From: UBA4312 sp040266995
Lineage (GTDB): Bacteria; Bacillota_I; Bacilli_A; Erysipelotrichales; Erysipelotrichaceae
Direction of reading: 5' to 3'
NCBI GenBank assembly: GCA_040266995.1
Contig: JAWRHV010000021.1
Span: 20,035 to 84,034 of the forward strand
Length of the DNA stretch: 64,000 nucleotides
The notes under the pieces are model-generated. The model worked only from the letters and a program-made list of their open reading frames with translations, had not been told where the DNA came from and searched no databases. Below, one piece after another: positions 52,313-60,427 of the stretch. The translations under genes and the position numbers were made by a program. The first letter of the stretch is position 1. Every line of letters starts with the position of its first letter.

Positions 52313-52915
52313 TTAATTCCAAATCTTTTTTAACGGTACACTCACGGCTGCGGATACAACACAACATACAACCGCTTCGACAAGTCCCTGAAAGCCAACT
52401 AACGCAATCACAAAGGAGAAAGGATTGTTCACACCCAGTGCCGTTACCAGACCCTGTACATAATCACTGTTATAGAAGAACAGGATCAGTGTACCCATAA
52501 AGAACAATGTATTCAGCAAAGCCGCGGACAACCCGCCAATCGCACAACTTGTCTTTTCATGTGTCGGCAGTGCCTTATGGACAAGTTTATAAACCAGACC
52601 ACAGCCATATCCCATTAAAATACGCGCAATCACACAAACCACAAAGCATCCAAATGGATTGATTGTAAACATAGCGGTTCCCATAGCACTCTTTCCGCTC
52701 ATCGCATTAAAGAAGCTTGTCAATCCGAATACAGCACCCATAATAGCTCCATCCACAGGTCCCATAACCAAAGCGGCAATCGCTACCGGTATCGTCAGCA
52801 AGCTCAAGGACAACGGTCCGATCTGCAGATACCCTAACGGTGTGTAAGACATAACCACAAGAATCGCAATTAAAAGTGCCAAAGTTGTCATTCGGCGTAC
52901 ATTTGACTTTTTCAT
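52313..52915 (-). CDS. ECF transporter S component, substrate unknown
   Basis: 200-residue membrane protein of the energy-coupling-factor vitamin uptake family (PF12822 type). Six hydrophobic segments; N-terminal helix MTTLALLIAILVVMSYTPLG, then LQIGPLSLSLLTIPVAIAAL and PVDGAIMGAVFGLTSFFNA, typical of this group; NPFSFVIALVGFQGLVEA near the end. It would bind a vitamin and dock on a shared EcfAA'T module encoded elsewhere. Folate, pantothenate or a similar compound is possible. AGGAGG before the ATG. Confidence 0.85.
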   Translation of the reverse strand: MKKSNVRRMTTLALLIAILVVMSYTPLGYLQIGPLSLSLLTIPVAIAALVMGPVDGAIMGAVFGLTSFFNAMSGKSAMGTAMFTINPFGCFVVCVIARILMGYGCGLVYKLVHKALPTHEKTSCAIGGLSAALLNTLFFMGTLILFFYNSDYVQGLVTALGVNNPFSFVIALVGFQGLVEAVVCCVVSAAVSVPLKKIWN

Positions 52916-53045
52916 TTTTTCCTCCTACTCTCGTTTCATACGAATACGATGTATCAATAAGTCTTTTTGTGAAATACCAGATTACAGTTCTTCAATCTGT
53001 ATCTGTTCACACAGTGATTATATAGCGTATTTGTGAAAAATTAAA
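52916..53045 (-). promoter_or_regulatory. Promoter and roughly 95-base structured leader of the ECF gene
   Basis: Promoter TTTAAT, 17 bases, TATAAT at 53017-53045. The leader contains CAGATACAG paired with CTGTAATCTG around a nine-base loop and a second possible TCGT/ACGA stem. No known riboswitch core (TPP, THF, preQ1, FMN) was recognised. Confidence 0.45.
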
Positions 53046-53116
53046 CTATTATTTTCATTATTTTTAAAGTTGCTCTATTCCTCTGTGTTGATGGGACAAC
53101 ACCTTAAATTATCTAT

Positions 53117-53147
53117 TTAAAAAGCTCTGTACTTAATGACAGAGCTT
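53117..53147 (-). terminator. Terminator of the ankyrin/EF-G-like operon
   Basis: AAGCTCTGT / ACAGAGCTT, eight-base loop, T run on the minus strand. Confidence 0.82.
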
Positions 53148-53155
53148 ATCAAATA

Positions 53156-55228
53156 TTAATCTTTTTTTGCGGCTGCAATGATTCTTTGCGCAATGTTGTC
53201 CGGTACCGGATCATAACGATCCATCGACATTGTAAAGCTTCCCAGACCCTGAGACATACTTCTTAGATCCAGAGAATACTTTGACATCTCAGCCAAAGGT
53301 ACCTGTGCGGAAATTTCCTGACCATCTTCGATTGGTTCCATTCCCATGATCATACCACGACGTTTATTTAAATCACCGATAATAGCCCCTGTATAGGATT
53401 CCGGTACAGTAACTGTGACATTCATGATTGGTTCCAATAAGATCGGATGGGCTTTTTCCATACCATTCTTAAAAGACAGATGAGCAGCTAATTTAAATGC
53501 CATTTCACTAGAGTCTACATCATGGTATTTTCCATCCATCAATGTAGCTTTCAGGTTTACCATCTTATAACCGGCCAACGGTCCCTTTTCGCAGCATTCA
53601 CGTAAACCGTTTTCAACGGCAGGGAAATATTGTTTAGGTACGGCTCCACCAAATACCTTTTCATCAAATACCATTTCCTGGCTATCCGGATTAGGTTCGA
53701 AATCTACGAATACGTGACCAAATTGACCATGTCCACCAGACTGTTTCTTATGTCTTCCTTCACCGGTTGCTTTTCTTGTGATCGTTTCACGATATGTAAT
53801 CTTCGGATCACTGGTTACTACATCCACTCTGTATTTAGATTTCAATTTCGATAACAATACATCCAGATGTTGGTCACCAATACCGTAAACAACTGTCTCT
53901 TTTGTTTCTTTATTCGTGATAACTCGACAAGTTGGATCTTCTTTTACAAGACTAGCCAGACCATCGGATAATTTACCTTCATCATTCTTTGTTTTCGGTG
54001 AAACGGCCTGTCCATACATTGGTTCATCAAACGGAATCGGATCGGCAATCAACAGCTTGCCTTTTTCACATAACGTATCATTGGTTCTTGTATATTGTAA
54101 TTTAGTCAATGCACCGATATCACCGGTAAACAGCTTACCGCAAGCTGTCTGGTGTTTACCCTTAATGATGTATACCGCATTCAGTTTTTCCTGCTTTCCG
54201 CTGTTTCCGTTGACGATCACAGAATCACTGGACAACACACCACTTAATACTTTCAGATAAGAGATCTGACCAACAAACGGGTCCACGATCGTCTTGAATA
54301 CCTGCGCAGTCAGGACTTCCTGCTCGCTGGTGATCAATTCAACTTCTTGTCCCTCTGGTGTTTTGGCAACATACATTCCCTTCTCAGAATATGTCGGGAA
54401 GTAATCAACGATCAGGTCCATTAAACGGCGAATACCGATGGACTGCGTAGCGCTTCCGGAGAATACCGGTACGATCTCTCCACTACGTACACCAATCCGT
54501 ACTCCACGTGTCAATTCCGCATCTGTAAATTCTTCACCGGAGAAGAATTTTTCCATCAGATCATCATCGCTCATCGCAACAGCTTCCGCAATCTGATCTT
54601 TGTACATGCTGACTTCGTCTACCAGCGAATCAGGGATAGGCTGTGCTTCGTTCTCATTGGCTTTTGGTCCCTTATAGTACCAGGCTTTGTTACGGATAAT
54701 ATTTACCGATCCAACGATTTCTTTATTTTCGATAATTGGTAATTCAAAAGGAATAATGCTCTTTCCAAATGCTTCATGAAGCTGTTCATACGCATTTTCA
54801 AAGCTTGTTTCCGGATCATCTAGTTTATTGATGAAGAAGATTGTCGGCTTTTTTGCTTCCAGGGCTTTTTTATAAGCCAATGTGGTTCCGGAGGCCAGCA
54901 CGTTCTTAGCATCCGCAACGATCAAGCAGTTATCGCCAACCGCAAAGCCGGCTTCTTTTTCTCCAACATAATCCAGATAGCCCGGTGTATCGATAAAATT
55001 GATTTTGCAGTTGTCCCATTCGATCGGAACGATGGATGTATAAATACTTAAACCACGACGAATCTCTTCGCTGTCAAAGTCGATCATACTGCTTCCTTCA
55101 GAAGTCTTTCCAAAACGATCCGTTGCTTTTGTATAATATAATAACGCTTCCAATACAGCCGTTTTTCCGGCACCACTGTGACCTAATACACTAACATTTC
55201 TAACTTCAGAACTTAAATAGTCTCTCAT
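53156..55228 (-). CDS. EF-G-like translational GTPase (EF-G paralogue)
   Basis: 690 residues with the full EF-G domain order, yet clearly not the housekeeping EF-G. G1 is GHSGAGKTAVLEA (16-28) instead of AHIDAGKTT; the G2 region is RRGLSIYTS; G3 is DTPGYLDY (80-87), so the switch II His that canonical EF-G uses to trigger GTP hydrolysis is Tyr; G4 is NKLD (134-137). Domain IV has KKQSGGHGQFGHV near 505. Such paralogues exist in many bacteria; roles in recycling or stress are suspected but unsettled. The ribosome binding site GGAG is ten bases upstream, 13 bases after the ankyrin stop. Canonical fusA is not in the window. Confidence 0.92.
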   Translation of the reverse strand: MRDYLSSEVRNVSVLGHSGAGKTAVLEALLYYTKATDRFGKTSEGSSMIDFDSEEIRRGLSIYTSIVPIEWDNCKINFIDTPGYLDYVGEKEAGFAVGDNCLIVADAKNVLASGTTLAYKKALEAKKPTIFFINKLDDPETSFENAYEQLHEAFGKSIIPFELPIIENKEIVGSVNIIRNKAWYYKGPKANENEAQPIPDSLVDEVSMYKDQIAEAVAMSDDDLMEKFFSGEEFTDAELTRGVRIGVRSGEIVPVFSGSATQSIGIRRLMDLIVDYFPTYSEKGMYVAKTPEGQEVELITSEQEVLTAQVFKTIVDPFVGQISYLKVLSGVLSSDSVIVNGNSGKQEKLNAVYIIKGKHQTACGKLFTGDIGALTKLQYTRTNDTLCEKGKLLIADPIPFDEPMYGQAVSPKTKNDEGKLSDGLASLVKEDPTCRVITNKETKETVVYGIGDQHLDVLLSKLKSKYRVDVVTSDPKITYRETITRKATGEGRHKKQSGGHGQFGHVFVDFEPNPDSQEMVFDEKVFGGAVPKQYFPAVENGLRECCEKGPLAGYKMVNLKATLMDGKYHDVDSSEMAFKLAAHLSFKNGMEKAHPILLEPIMNVTVTVPESYTGAIIGDLNKRRGMIMGMEPIEDGQEISAQVPLAEMSKYSLDLRSMSQGLGSFTMSMDRYDPVPDNIAQRIIAAAKKD

Positions 55229-55241
55229 ACTTCATCGTCTC

Positions 55242-55913
55242 CTATCTTAAAATTGGTTCTAATTGTGCTCTACAATGTTCTCTTACATAATCCAAAGCCG
55301 TATTGCCTTGTTTATCTTCCATATCTTTATCTGCTCCATAAGCCAGCAATTTTTCAACAAGACTTGCATAGCCTCCATAAGCAGCTCGCATCAATGCGGT
55401 ACATCCATTGTTATCAAACAGGTTTACATCGGCATTTCTTTGCAATAACAACGCAATGGTATCTCTTTTAAAAGCGATACATGCTTCCATTAAAGCGGTT
55501 CTTCCAGCCTCATCCTGCGCATTGATATCTGCGCCACCATCCAACAGTTCGCTCACACAGCGATCCTGTCCCAGTAAAGCGGCACGCATCAAAGAAGTTC
55601 TGCCACGGTCATCCGCTGCGTTTACATCGGCACCGGCAAGAATCAAAGTTTTACAAATTGTTTTATTTCCTTTTTTTGCAGCGCCCATCAAAGCGGTTTT
55701 TCCTCTATTATCCGTGATATTGACATCGGCACCATTGTCCACCAACAATTGAACAATGTCCTTTCTGTCTCTCTTGGCAGCACGCATCAATGCCGTTCTA
55801 CCATCACCGTTCTGATAGTTAACGTCCGCACCAGCGCGTATCTGGGCAGCAGCCATCGGAAAATCACCGTTTGCACACGCATCCCAAAATACTTTGTTAA
55901 AATTCTGATCCAT
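55242..55913 (-). CDS. Ankyrin-repeat protein
   Basis: 223 residues made almost wholly of 33-residue ankyrin repeats: about six full units from residue 5 to 200 plus a partial cap. Each carries the pattern GRTALMRAA followed by LL..GADVN. No signal peptide or membrane segment, so it is a cytoplasmic protein-binding scaffold. AAGGAGG precedes the ATG. Co-transcribed with the EF-G-like gene 13 bases downstream, which makes that GTPase or the ribosome a possible partner (inference). Confidence 0.93.
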   Translation of the reverse strand: MDQNFNKVFWDACANGDFPMAAAQIRAGADVNYQNGDGRTALMRAAKRDRKDIVQLLVDNGADVNITDNRGKTALMGAAKKGNKTICKTLILAGADVNAADDRGRTSLMRAALLGQDRCVSELLDGGADINAQDEAGRTALMEACIAFKRDTIALLLQRNADVNLFDNNGCTALMRAAYGGYASLVEKLLAYGADKDMEDKQGNTALDYVREHCRAQLEPILR

Positions 55914-55948
55914 CTGATTATTCCTCCTTCTCGAATCAAATATAAAAG

Positions 55949-55976
55949 AAAAAACTGGACTACAATACGTACCCAG
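55949..55976 (-). terminator. Terminator/attenuator between leader ORF and ankyrin gene
   Basis: CTGG / CCAG outer stem extended by GU and AU pairs over a short loop, followed by TTTTTT on the minus strand. It begins at the base right after the leader-ORF stop codon (55977-55979). Confidence 0.62.
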
Positions 55977-56039
55977 CTAGGCCTCTTGAAAAGAGAGCGT
56001 GAACATATTTAATTGTTTATTGCCTTGAACGAATACCAT
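55977..56039 (-). CDS. 20-residue leader peptide (uORF)
   Basis: ATG to TAG reading MVFVQGNKQLNMFTLSFQEA. It has its own ribosome binding site (AAGGGAG, eight bases before the ATG) and a good promoter 33 bases upstream, and it ends exactly where a terminator hairpin begins. Too short for family recognition. The arrangement suggests a translated attenuator for the downstream ankyrin/EF-G-like operon; a stand-alone small protein is the alternative. Confidence 0.6.
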   Translation of the reverse strand: MVFVQGNKQLNMFTLSFQEA

Positions 56040-56071
56040 GTTTACCACTCCCTTCAATTTCTACTAAGCTC

Positions 56072-56099
56072 ATTATATTCATTCCCATAACATGGTCAA
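56072..56099 (-). promoter_or_regulatory. Promoter of leader ORF-ankyrin-EF-G-like operon
   Basis: TTGACC, 16 bases, TATAAT on the minus strand; +1 near 56065. No other convincing promoter lies between here and the ankyrin ATG. Confidence 0.75.
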
Positions 56100-56149
56100 A
56101 TCAAGTACCAATCTGGACAAATTTACTACCAATTAATCCATAAACCATA

Positions 56150-56155
56150 TATAAT
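56150..56155 (+). promoter_or_regulatory. -10 box of the HAD gene, probably leaderless
   Basis: TATAAT ending at 56155 with ATG at 56163: expected +1 is 56162 or 56163. The -35 region is weak (TACCAA at best). Confidence 0.5.
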
Positions 56156-56162
56156 ATTTTAC

Positions 56163-56933
56163 ATGATTAAAATCATTTTTTTTGATATCGATGGAACCTT
56201 GCTGCCATTTGGTCAAAGATATTTAGATGCACAATTAATCACAGCACTGAAAACTCTCCAACAAAAGGACATCAAACTGTTTATCGCAACCGGAAGACCC
56301 TCCTTTGTTGTCCCTTCTTTCCCGTCCATAGAGTTCGATGGCGTCTTGTCTTACAACGGTGCCTATTGTTACAATCAACACGAAGTGATTTATAATAACC
56401 CTTTAGACCGTAAGGATATTTTCACCCTGATACAAAATGCGGCAGCGATGGATCGACCGGTCGGCATTGCGACCCGAAAGCTGTTAGGCTGTAATTTTTA
56501 TTCCAGGGATCTGCAAGAGTTTTTCTCTATCGCAAATGAAGAATTGTATATCATCGATGATTATGAAGAAAAGCTGAAAGAAGATATCTATGAAATGATG
56601 GTCCCCGTCATAGAGCAAGAAGAACAAGCCTTATTAAAAAATGTGACAACATTGAAATGTATGCGCTGGTTTCCCAAAGCGGTGGATGTCGTTTCCATTG
56701 ATGGAGGAAAAGCAAAAGGAATCGAAAAAATCCTTGCGTATTACGGATACACTATCGATGAAGCCATGGCCTTCGGAGACGGCGGAAACGATGTAGATAT
56801 GCTAACATATTGCGGAACAGGCATCGCCATGGGAAATGCCATGGACATTGCGAAACAAGCCAGTGATTATGTGACGGATACTGTTGATAAGGATGGTATT
56901 ATTAAGGCCCTTCAGCATTTTCATCTAATATAA
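56163..56933 (+). CDS. HAD hydrolase, Cof subfamily (IIB)
   Basis: 256-residue phosphatase acting on sugar phosphates, nucleotide or flavin-type phosphates in this broad family. Motif I DIDGTLLP (7-14) with nucleophile Asp, motif II IATGRP near 41, Lys in GGKAKGIEKI near 180, motif IV GDGGNDVDML near 205. A C2B cap lies between. No ribosome binding site; the -10 box ends seven bases before the ATG. Confidence 0.92.
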   Translation: MIKIIFFDIDGTLLPFGQRYLDAQLITALKTLQQKDIKLFIATGRPSFVVPSFPSIEFDGVLSYNGAYCYNQHEVIYNNPLDRKDIFTLIQNAAAMDRPVGIATRKLLGCNFYSRDLQEFFSIANEELYIIDDYEEKLKEDIYEMMVPVIEQEEQALLKNVTTLKCMRWFPKAVDVVSIDGGKAKGIEKILAYYGYTIDEAMAFGDGGNDVDMLTYCGTGIAMGNAMDIAKQASDYVTDTVDKDGIIKALQHFHLI

Positions 56934-57003
56934 AAATCCCACCTTTCATAGATTGGTGAAATTTAAGTATTTCACATGTCTTCTTTCGTGGGATTTTACT
57001 TTT
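56932..57003. terminator. Bidirectional two-stem terminator between HAD gene and rnr
   Basis: Outer stem AAAATCCCAC / GTGGGATTTT encloses a second hairpin GTGAAAT / ATTTCAC. T-rich tails lie on both strands. Confidence 0.7.
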
Positions 57004-57127
57004 TGATTGTTTCTGATATGCACTTTGATTCAGCTATTAACTCGCTTTTAAACCCATTAAGATTCGTAAGATCTGTCACAATTGCCGTTGATGCACAGGA
57101 ATCTGTATAAACAACCCTTTTATAGAA

Positions 57128-59167
57128 TCAACATAGTGCAAATTCAATTTGTCCTTTAGACAAATTAACATCTTTACATATGACCCGCACCTTTTGTCCA
57201 AGCTGGATCATATCCGAATCACTGGTCAAACAACATCTCTGTTCATCATACGTATAAAACGCATTTAAAGACCGAAGCGGAACCAAGCCCTCCACTGTAT
57301 TATCCAGCTCCACAAAAAAGCCAAAGCCGGTGACACTGACTACGGTGGCCGTGTATCGTCTTCCTATTCTCTTTTCCATGTACTGTGCTTTCTTATAATC
57401 ATCCACAGCTCTTTCTACGGTAATTGCCTCTCGCTCCTTTTGGGAAATGAAAAAGCTTTGTCTTTCAATTTTCTTATTATCTTTTGCGATCTTATCCTTC
57501 GACGTATCCATAAAGATATATTTTCGGATCATGCGATGGACGACCAGATCGGAATACCGTCGGATCGGAGATGTAAAATGACAGTATTCGGTTAATCCTA
57601 AGCCAAAATGTCCGATACATTCTTCACTGTATCTGGCTTTTTGCATAGCTCTTAAAACAACCATAGATAAAACCGAGTGATTTGTTTCATCATGTATGCC
57701 CTCTAAAAACTGCTGCAGCTCTTTCGATGTACAATCTTCTTGATCCAACTGACAATATTCATGCATAGCCAATGCTGTCTGCATAACCGTTTCGATCTTT
57801 CTTGGGTCCGGTTTTTCATGGATACGGTACATACAAGGCAGTTCTTTCGTATGTAACTCATGGGCTACACATCGATTCGCCAGAATCATACACTGTTCGA
57901 TCATTTCCTCGGAGATTCCTCTGTCTTTTTTGATTACATCTATCGCATAGCCGTTACGATCCAAAACGATAGACGCTTCCGTCGTTTGAAAATCAATGGC
58001 GCCGGCCTCCCATGCTTGTTGCTTCAACAAGTCAGTGCACTTTTTCAAATCCAGCAACATCGACCGGATCAAACTATATTCTTCGATTACAGCCGGATCC
58101 TCCTCCAGCATACGATTGACCTTTTTATAGGTACATCGGCAGTCCGAATGAATGACAGACGGATATAACGCATACTTCGTACAGCGCCCTTCCAGATTGA
58201 TCTCCATACGACATGTCAATGTACAGCGATCCACCTTCGGATTCAGGGAGCATATACCATTGCTCAGATCAAAAGGAAGCATAGGTATAACACGGTCACA
58301 TACATATACGCTGTTTCCTCTTCGATAGGCTTCTTGGTCCATAGGACTGTTTTCCGATACATAATAGCTGACATCCGCTATATGAACAAACAACGTAAAT
58401 CCATCTTCCTTTCGTACGATGGAAATCGCATCGTCAAAATCTCGAGCATCCTCTCCATCGATTGTCACCGTCAATAAAGAACGAAGATCTTTACGATTCT
58501 TATAATCTTCTTTTCTAAGCATCTGATTGATTTTTTTTGCTTGTGCTATCGCTTTTTCACCGAACTCCTGCCGTATGGAATGCGCATACAAGATCGATGT
58601 GATATCGCTGCCCGGCTCTTTCGGGATCAATCGGATAATTTTAATTTGCAGCGGTTTGCCGTATCGGATGATTTCCACAACAGCCCGATCATTATGCTTC
58701 AAATGAAATTCTTTTTCATTGACGATCTTAAAGCGGGTATGATAATCCACATCACTGATAAATACAAGCTCCTGCCTTCTTTTTTTAATTGTTCCTAGAA
58801 TCCTGTGAATTTTGTGCTTATAGATGTGGACCACTTCATTTCCATCCGGATGTAAACGAATCAGCACTTCATCGCCGTCAAAGATCTGTACATGATCCGA
58901 TTTCTGGACATAGACCCTGCCGGTATTTCCTATCACAGCCCATTCATAGCGACTGATATCTTTTACAATACCAATATGAAAGGATGCAGAGGACAACAAA
59001 TAATAATGACTATGGTCATTCCATAGAATTCTGTCTTCCTCCATCTGATTCAGCGCTTTGATAAAAAGAACAAAATCCTTTGTACTTTTTAGATTCAGAC
59101 CGGATTCAAGCTCTTTAATAGATAAAACCGGATGATGACGAAACTGTTCTAATATTCTTTCTTTCAT
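57128..59167 (-). CDS. rnr: Ribonuclease R
   Basis: 3'-5' exoribonuclease of structured RNA, also active in trans-translation. 679 residues, slightly shorter than usual because the basic C-terminal tail is missing. N-terminal winged helix (MKERILEQFRHHPVLS), cold-shock domains, RNB catalytic centre TIDGEDARDFDDAIS near 250 with the Asp cluster, GLTEYCHFTSPIRRYSDLV near 530, and a C-terminal S1 domain (GRRYTATVVSVTGFGFFVEL). Start chosen at 59167 with AAAGGA upstream; the longer frame crosses the secG terminator. smpB does not follow. A further 43 in-frame open codons follow the TGA stop. Confidence 0.95.
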   Translation of the reverse strand: MKERILEQFRHHPVLSIKELESGLNLKSTKDFVLFIKALNQMEEDRILWNDHSHYYLLSSASFHIGIVKDISRYEWAVIGNTGRVYVQKSDHVQIFDGDEVLIRLHPDGNEVVHIYKHKIHRILGTIKKRRQELVFISDVDYHTRFKIVNEKEFHLKHNDRAVVEIIRYGKPLQIKIIRLIPKEPGSDITSILYAHSIRQEFGEKAIAQAKKINQMLRKEDYKNRKDLRSLLTVTIDGEDARDFDDAISIVRKEDGFTLFVHIADVSYYVSENSPMDQEAYRRGNSVYVCDRVIPMLPFDLSNGICSLNPKVDRCTLTCRMEINLEGRCTKYALYPSVIHSDCRCTYKKVNRMLEEDPAVIEEYSLIRSMLLDLKKCTDLLKQQAWEAGAIDFQTTEASIVLDRNGYAIDVIKKDRGISEEMIEQCMILANRCVAHELHTKELPCMYRIHEKPDPRKIETVMQTALAMHEYCQLDQEDCTSKELQQFLEGIHDETNHSVLSMVVLRAMQKARYSEECIGHFGLGLTEYCHFTSPIRRYSDLVVHRMIRKYIFMDTSKDKIAKDNKKIERQSFFISQKEREAITVERAVDDYKKAQYMEKRIGRRYTATVVSVTGFGFFVELDNTVEGLVPLRSLNAFYTYDEQRCCLTSDSDMIQLGQKVRVICKDVNLSKGQIEFALC

Positions 59168-59180
59168 TCCTATTCCTTTC

Positions 59181-59206
59181 AAAAATAAAAAGGCCATAAG
59201 GCCTTT
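59181..59206 (-). terminator. Terminator after secG
   Basis: AAAGGCC / GGCCTTT, loop TTAT, T-rich tail on the minus strand; overlaps the secG stop. Confidence 0.75.
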
Positions 59207-59435
59207 AAATAACTTGTAGTGCAATGACGATCGCAAAGAATGCAATACCGCTGAACAGCGTTAATCGGCTGATTACCTTCTCAGGGCCTCTTTCCTTCTG
59301 CACAGCAAACAAGTTCAGATCTCCACTACCGGTAAAAGCAGCAGATAATCCATCGGATTTACCGGATTGCAACAAGGTTAGTATAATAATAAAACCCGAT
59401 AAACACATCAACACTATATTTAGTATATCCTTCAT
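59205..59435 (-). CDS. secG: Preprotein translocase subunit SecG
   Basis: 76 residues with two transmembrane helices (about 3-22 and 53-73) and between them the family stretch LLQSGKSDGLSAAFTGSGD. ATG at 59435 has AAGGA ten bases upstream; a GTG three codons earlier is a possible alternative. In the order secE-nusG-secG-rnr. Confidence 0.93.
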   Translation of the reverse strand: MKDILNIVLMCLSGFIIILTLLQSGKSDGLSAAFTGSGDLNLFAVQKERGPEKVISRLTLFSGIAFFAIVIALQVI

Positions 59436-59450
59436 CGTATTCACATCCTT

Positions 59451-60002
59451 TTAAGCGACTTTTTTCAGATCCATATAAGGAATTTCCGTTGGTGTCTCCC
59501 TTCCAAACAGAATCAGTAAAATGGTCGCTTCCTTTTTTTCATCGTTCATGCTTTCAACAATTCCCTCGGAATTTTTAAAGGCACCATTTAATATTTCGAC
59601 TGTATCACCGACTTCAAAATCAACCTGAACATTGGCATCCACATTGCCTAACCGCCTTAATACCGCATCAATTTCTTCCTGAGGAACCGGGAAAGGCTTT
59701 GCCCCTTTACCACTGGATCCAATAAATCCGGTTACACCGGGTGTGTTACGCACTGCATACCAGGCTTCATCGGTCATAATCATCTGAACCAGCAAATAGC
59801 CGGAAAACAAATTTTTCGTCTTCTCTACCGGTTTTCCATTCTTATACTCGATTTCTTTTTCTTCAGCTACGATAATCTGAAATAGGTTATCCTCTAATCC
59901 CATTGTCGTGATCCGGCGTTCCAGATTATCCTTCACACGATGTTCCTGTCCTGCGTATGTATTTACTACATACCATTCTTTTTTCAATTCATCTGTACTC
60001 AT
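59451..60002 (-). CDS. nusG: Transcription termination/antitermination protein NusG
   Basis: 183 residues. NGN domain with EWYVVNTYAGQEHRVKDNL at the start and GYLLVQMIMTDEAWYAVRNT near 70, then the KOW domain (FEVGDTVEILNGAFKNSEGI) near 130. GAGG lies six bases before the ATG. The frame is open 11 codons further upstream into secE without a site. Confidence 0.97.
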   Translation of the reverse strand: MSTDELKKEWYVVNTYAGQEHRVKDNLERRITTMGLEDNLFQIIVAEEKEIEYKNGKPVEKTKNLFSGYLLVQMIMTDEAWYAVRNTPGVTGFIGSSGKGAKPFPVPQEEIDAVLRRLGNVDANVQVDFEVGDTVEILNGAFKNSEGIVESMNDEKKEATILLILFGRETPTEIPYMDLKKVA

Positions 60003-60012
60003 AGTCAACCTC

Positions 60013-60216
60013 TTACTTTGCTCCGACGATTGCATTGATCAAACCGGAAGCTGCTAATTCACATATAAAGAAATACACACCGAAAAGAACGGTAAAAACG
60101 ATAACCAAAGCGCTGGTTTTCATCAATTCACCAAAAGTCGGCCATTTAACATTCTTTAGTTCACGAATGACACTGGCCGGTGATAAAGCTCTTCCATCGG
60201 TATCTTTTTTTGCCAT
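60013..60216 (-). CDS. secE: Preprotein translocase subunit SecE
   Basis: 67 residues, single-helix Gram-positive form: VIRELKNVKWPTFGELMKTS is the conserved amphipathic region and one transmembrane helix (about 37-60) follows. Start MAKKDTDGR chosen because GAGGG lies eight bases upstream, overlapping the rpmG stop. Confidence 0.94.
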   Translation of the reverse strand: MAKKDTDGRALSPASVIRELKNVKWPTFGELMKTSALVIVFTVLFGVYFFICELAASGLINAIVGAK

Positions 60217-60227
60217 ATAGCTATCCC

Positions 60228-60377
60228 TCATTTCGTTTCCTTATGCAACGTATGTTTTCCGCATTTTGGACAATATTTCTTAATTTCCAAACGCGTAGAC
60301 ATCTTTTTCTTATTCTTTGGTGTCGTATAGTTTCGAGATAAACATTCTGTACATGTCAAAATTACTTTATCAGCCAT
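60228..60377 (-). CDS. rpmG: 50S ribosomal protein L33
   Basis: 49-residue protein translated from 60377: MADKVILTCTECLSRNY then a basic middle part and EIKKYCPKCGKHTLHKETK. Two CxxC pairs (CTEC, CPKC) make it the zinc-binding form. AAGGAG lies nine to ten bases before the ATG. The order rpmG-secE-nusG is the classical one. Confidence 0.96.
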   Translation of the reverse strand: MADKVILTCTECLSRNYTTPKNKKKMSTRLEIKKYCPKCGKHTLHKETK

Positions 60378-60427
60378 ACAAAAACACTCCTTAACTAAGA
60401 TAATTTACCATTAATCAAGGCTGACTG

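Noticed and set aside
57128..57130. TGA as selenocysteine codon in rnr
   Set aside because: The stop is at the normal end of the S1 domain and no SECIS-like hairpin is evident directly after it.
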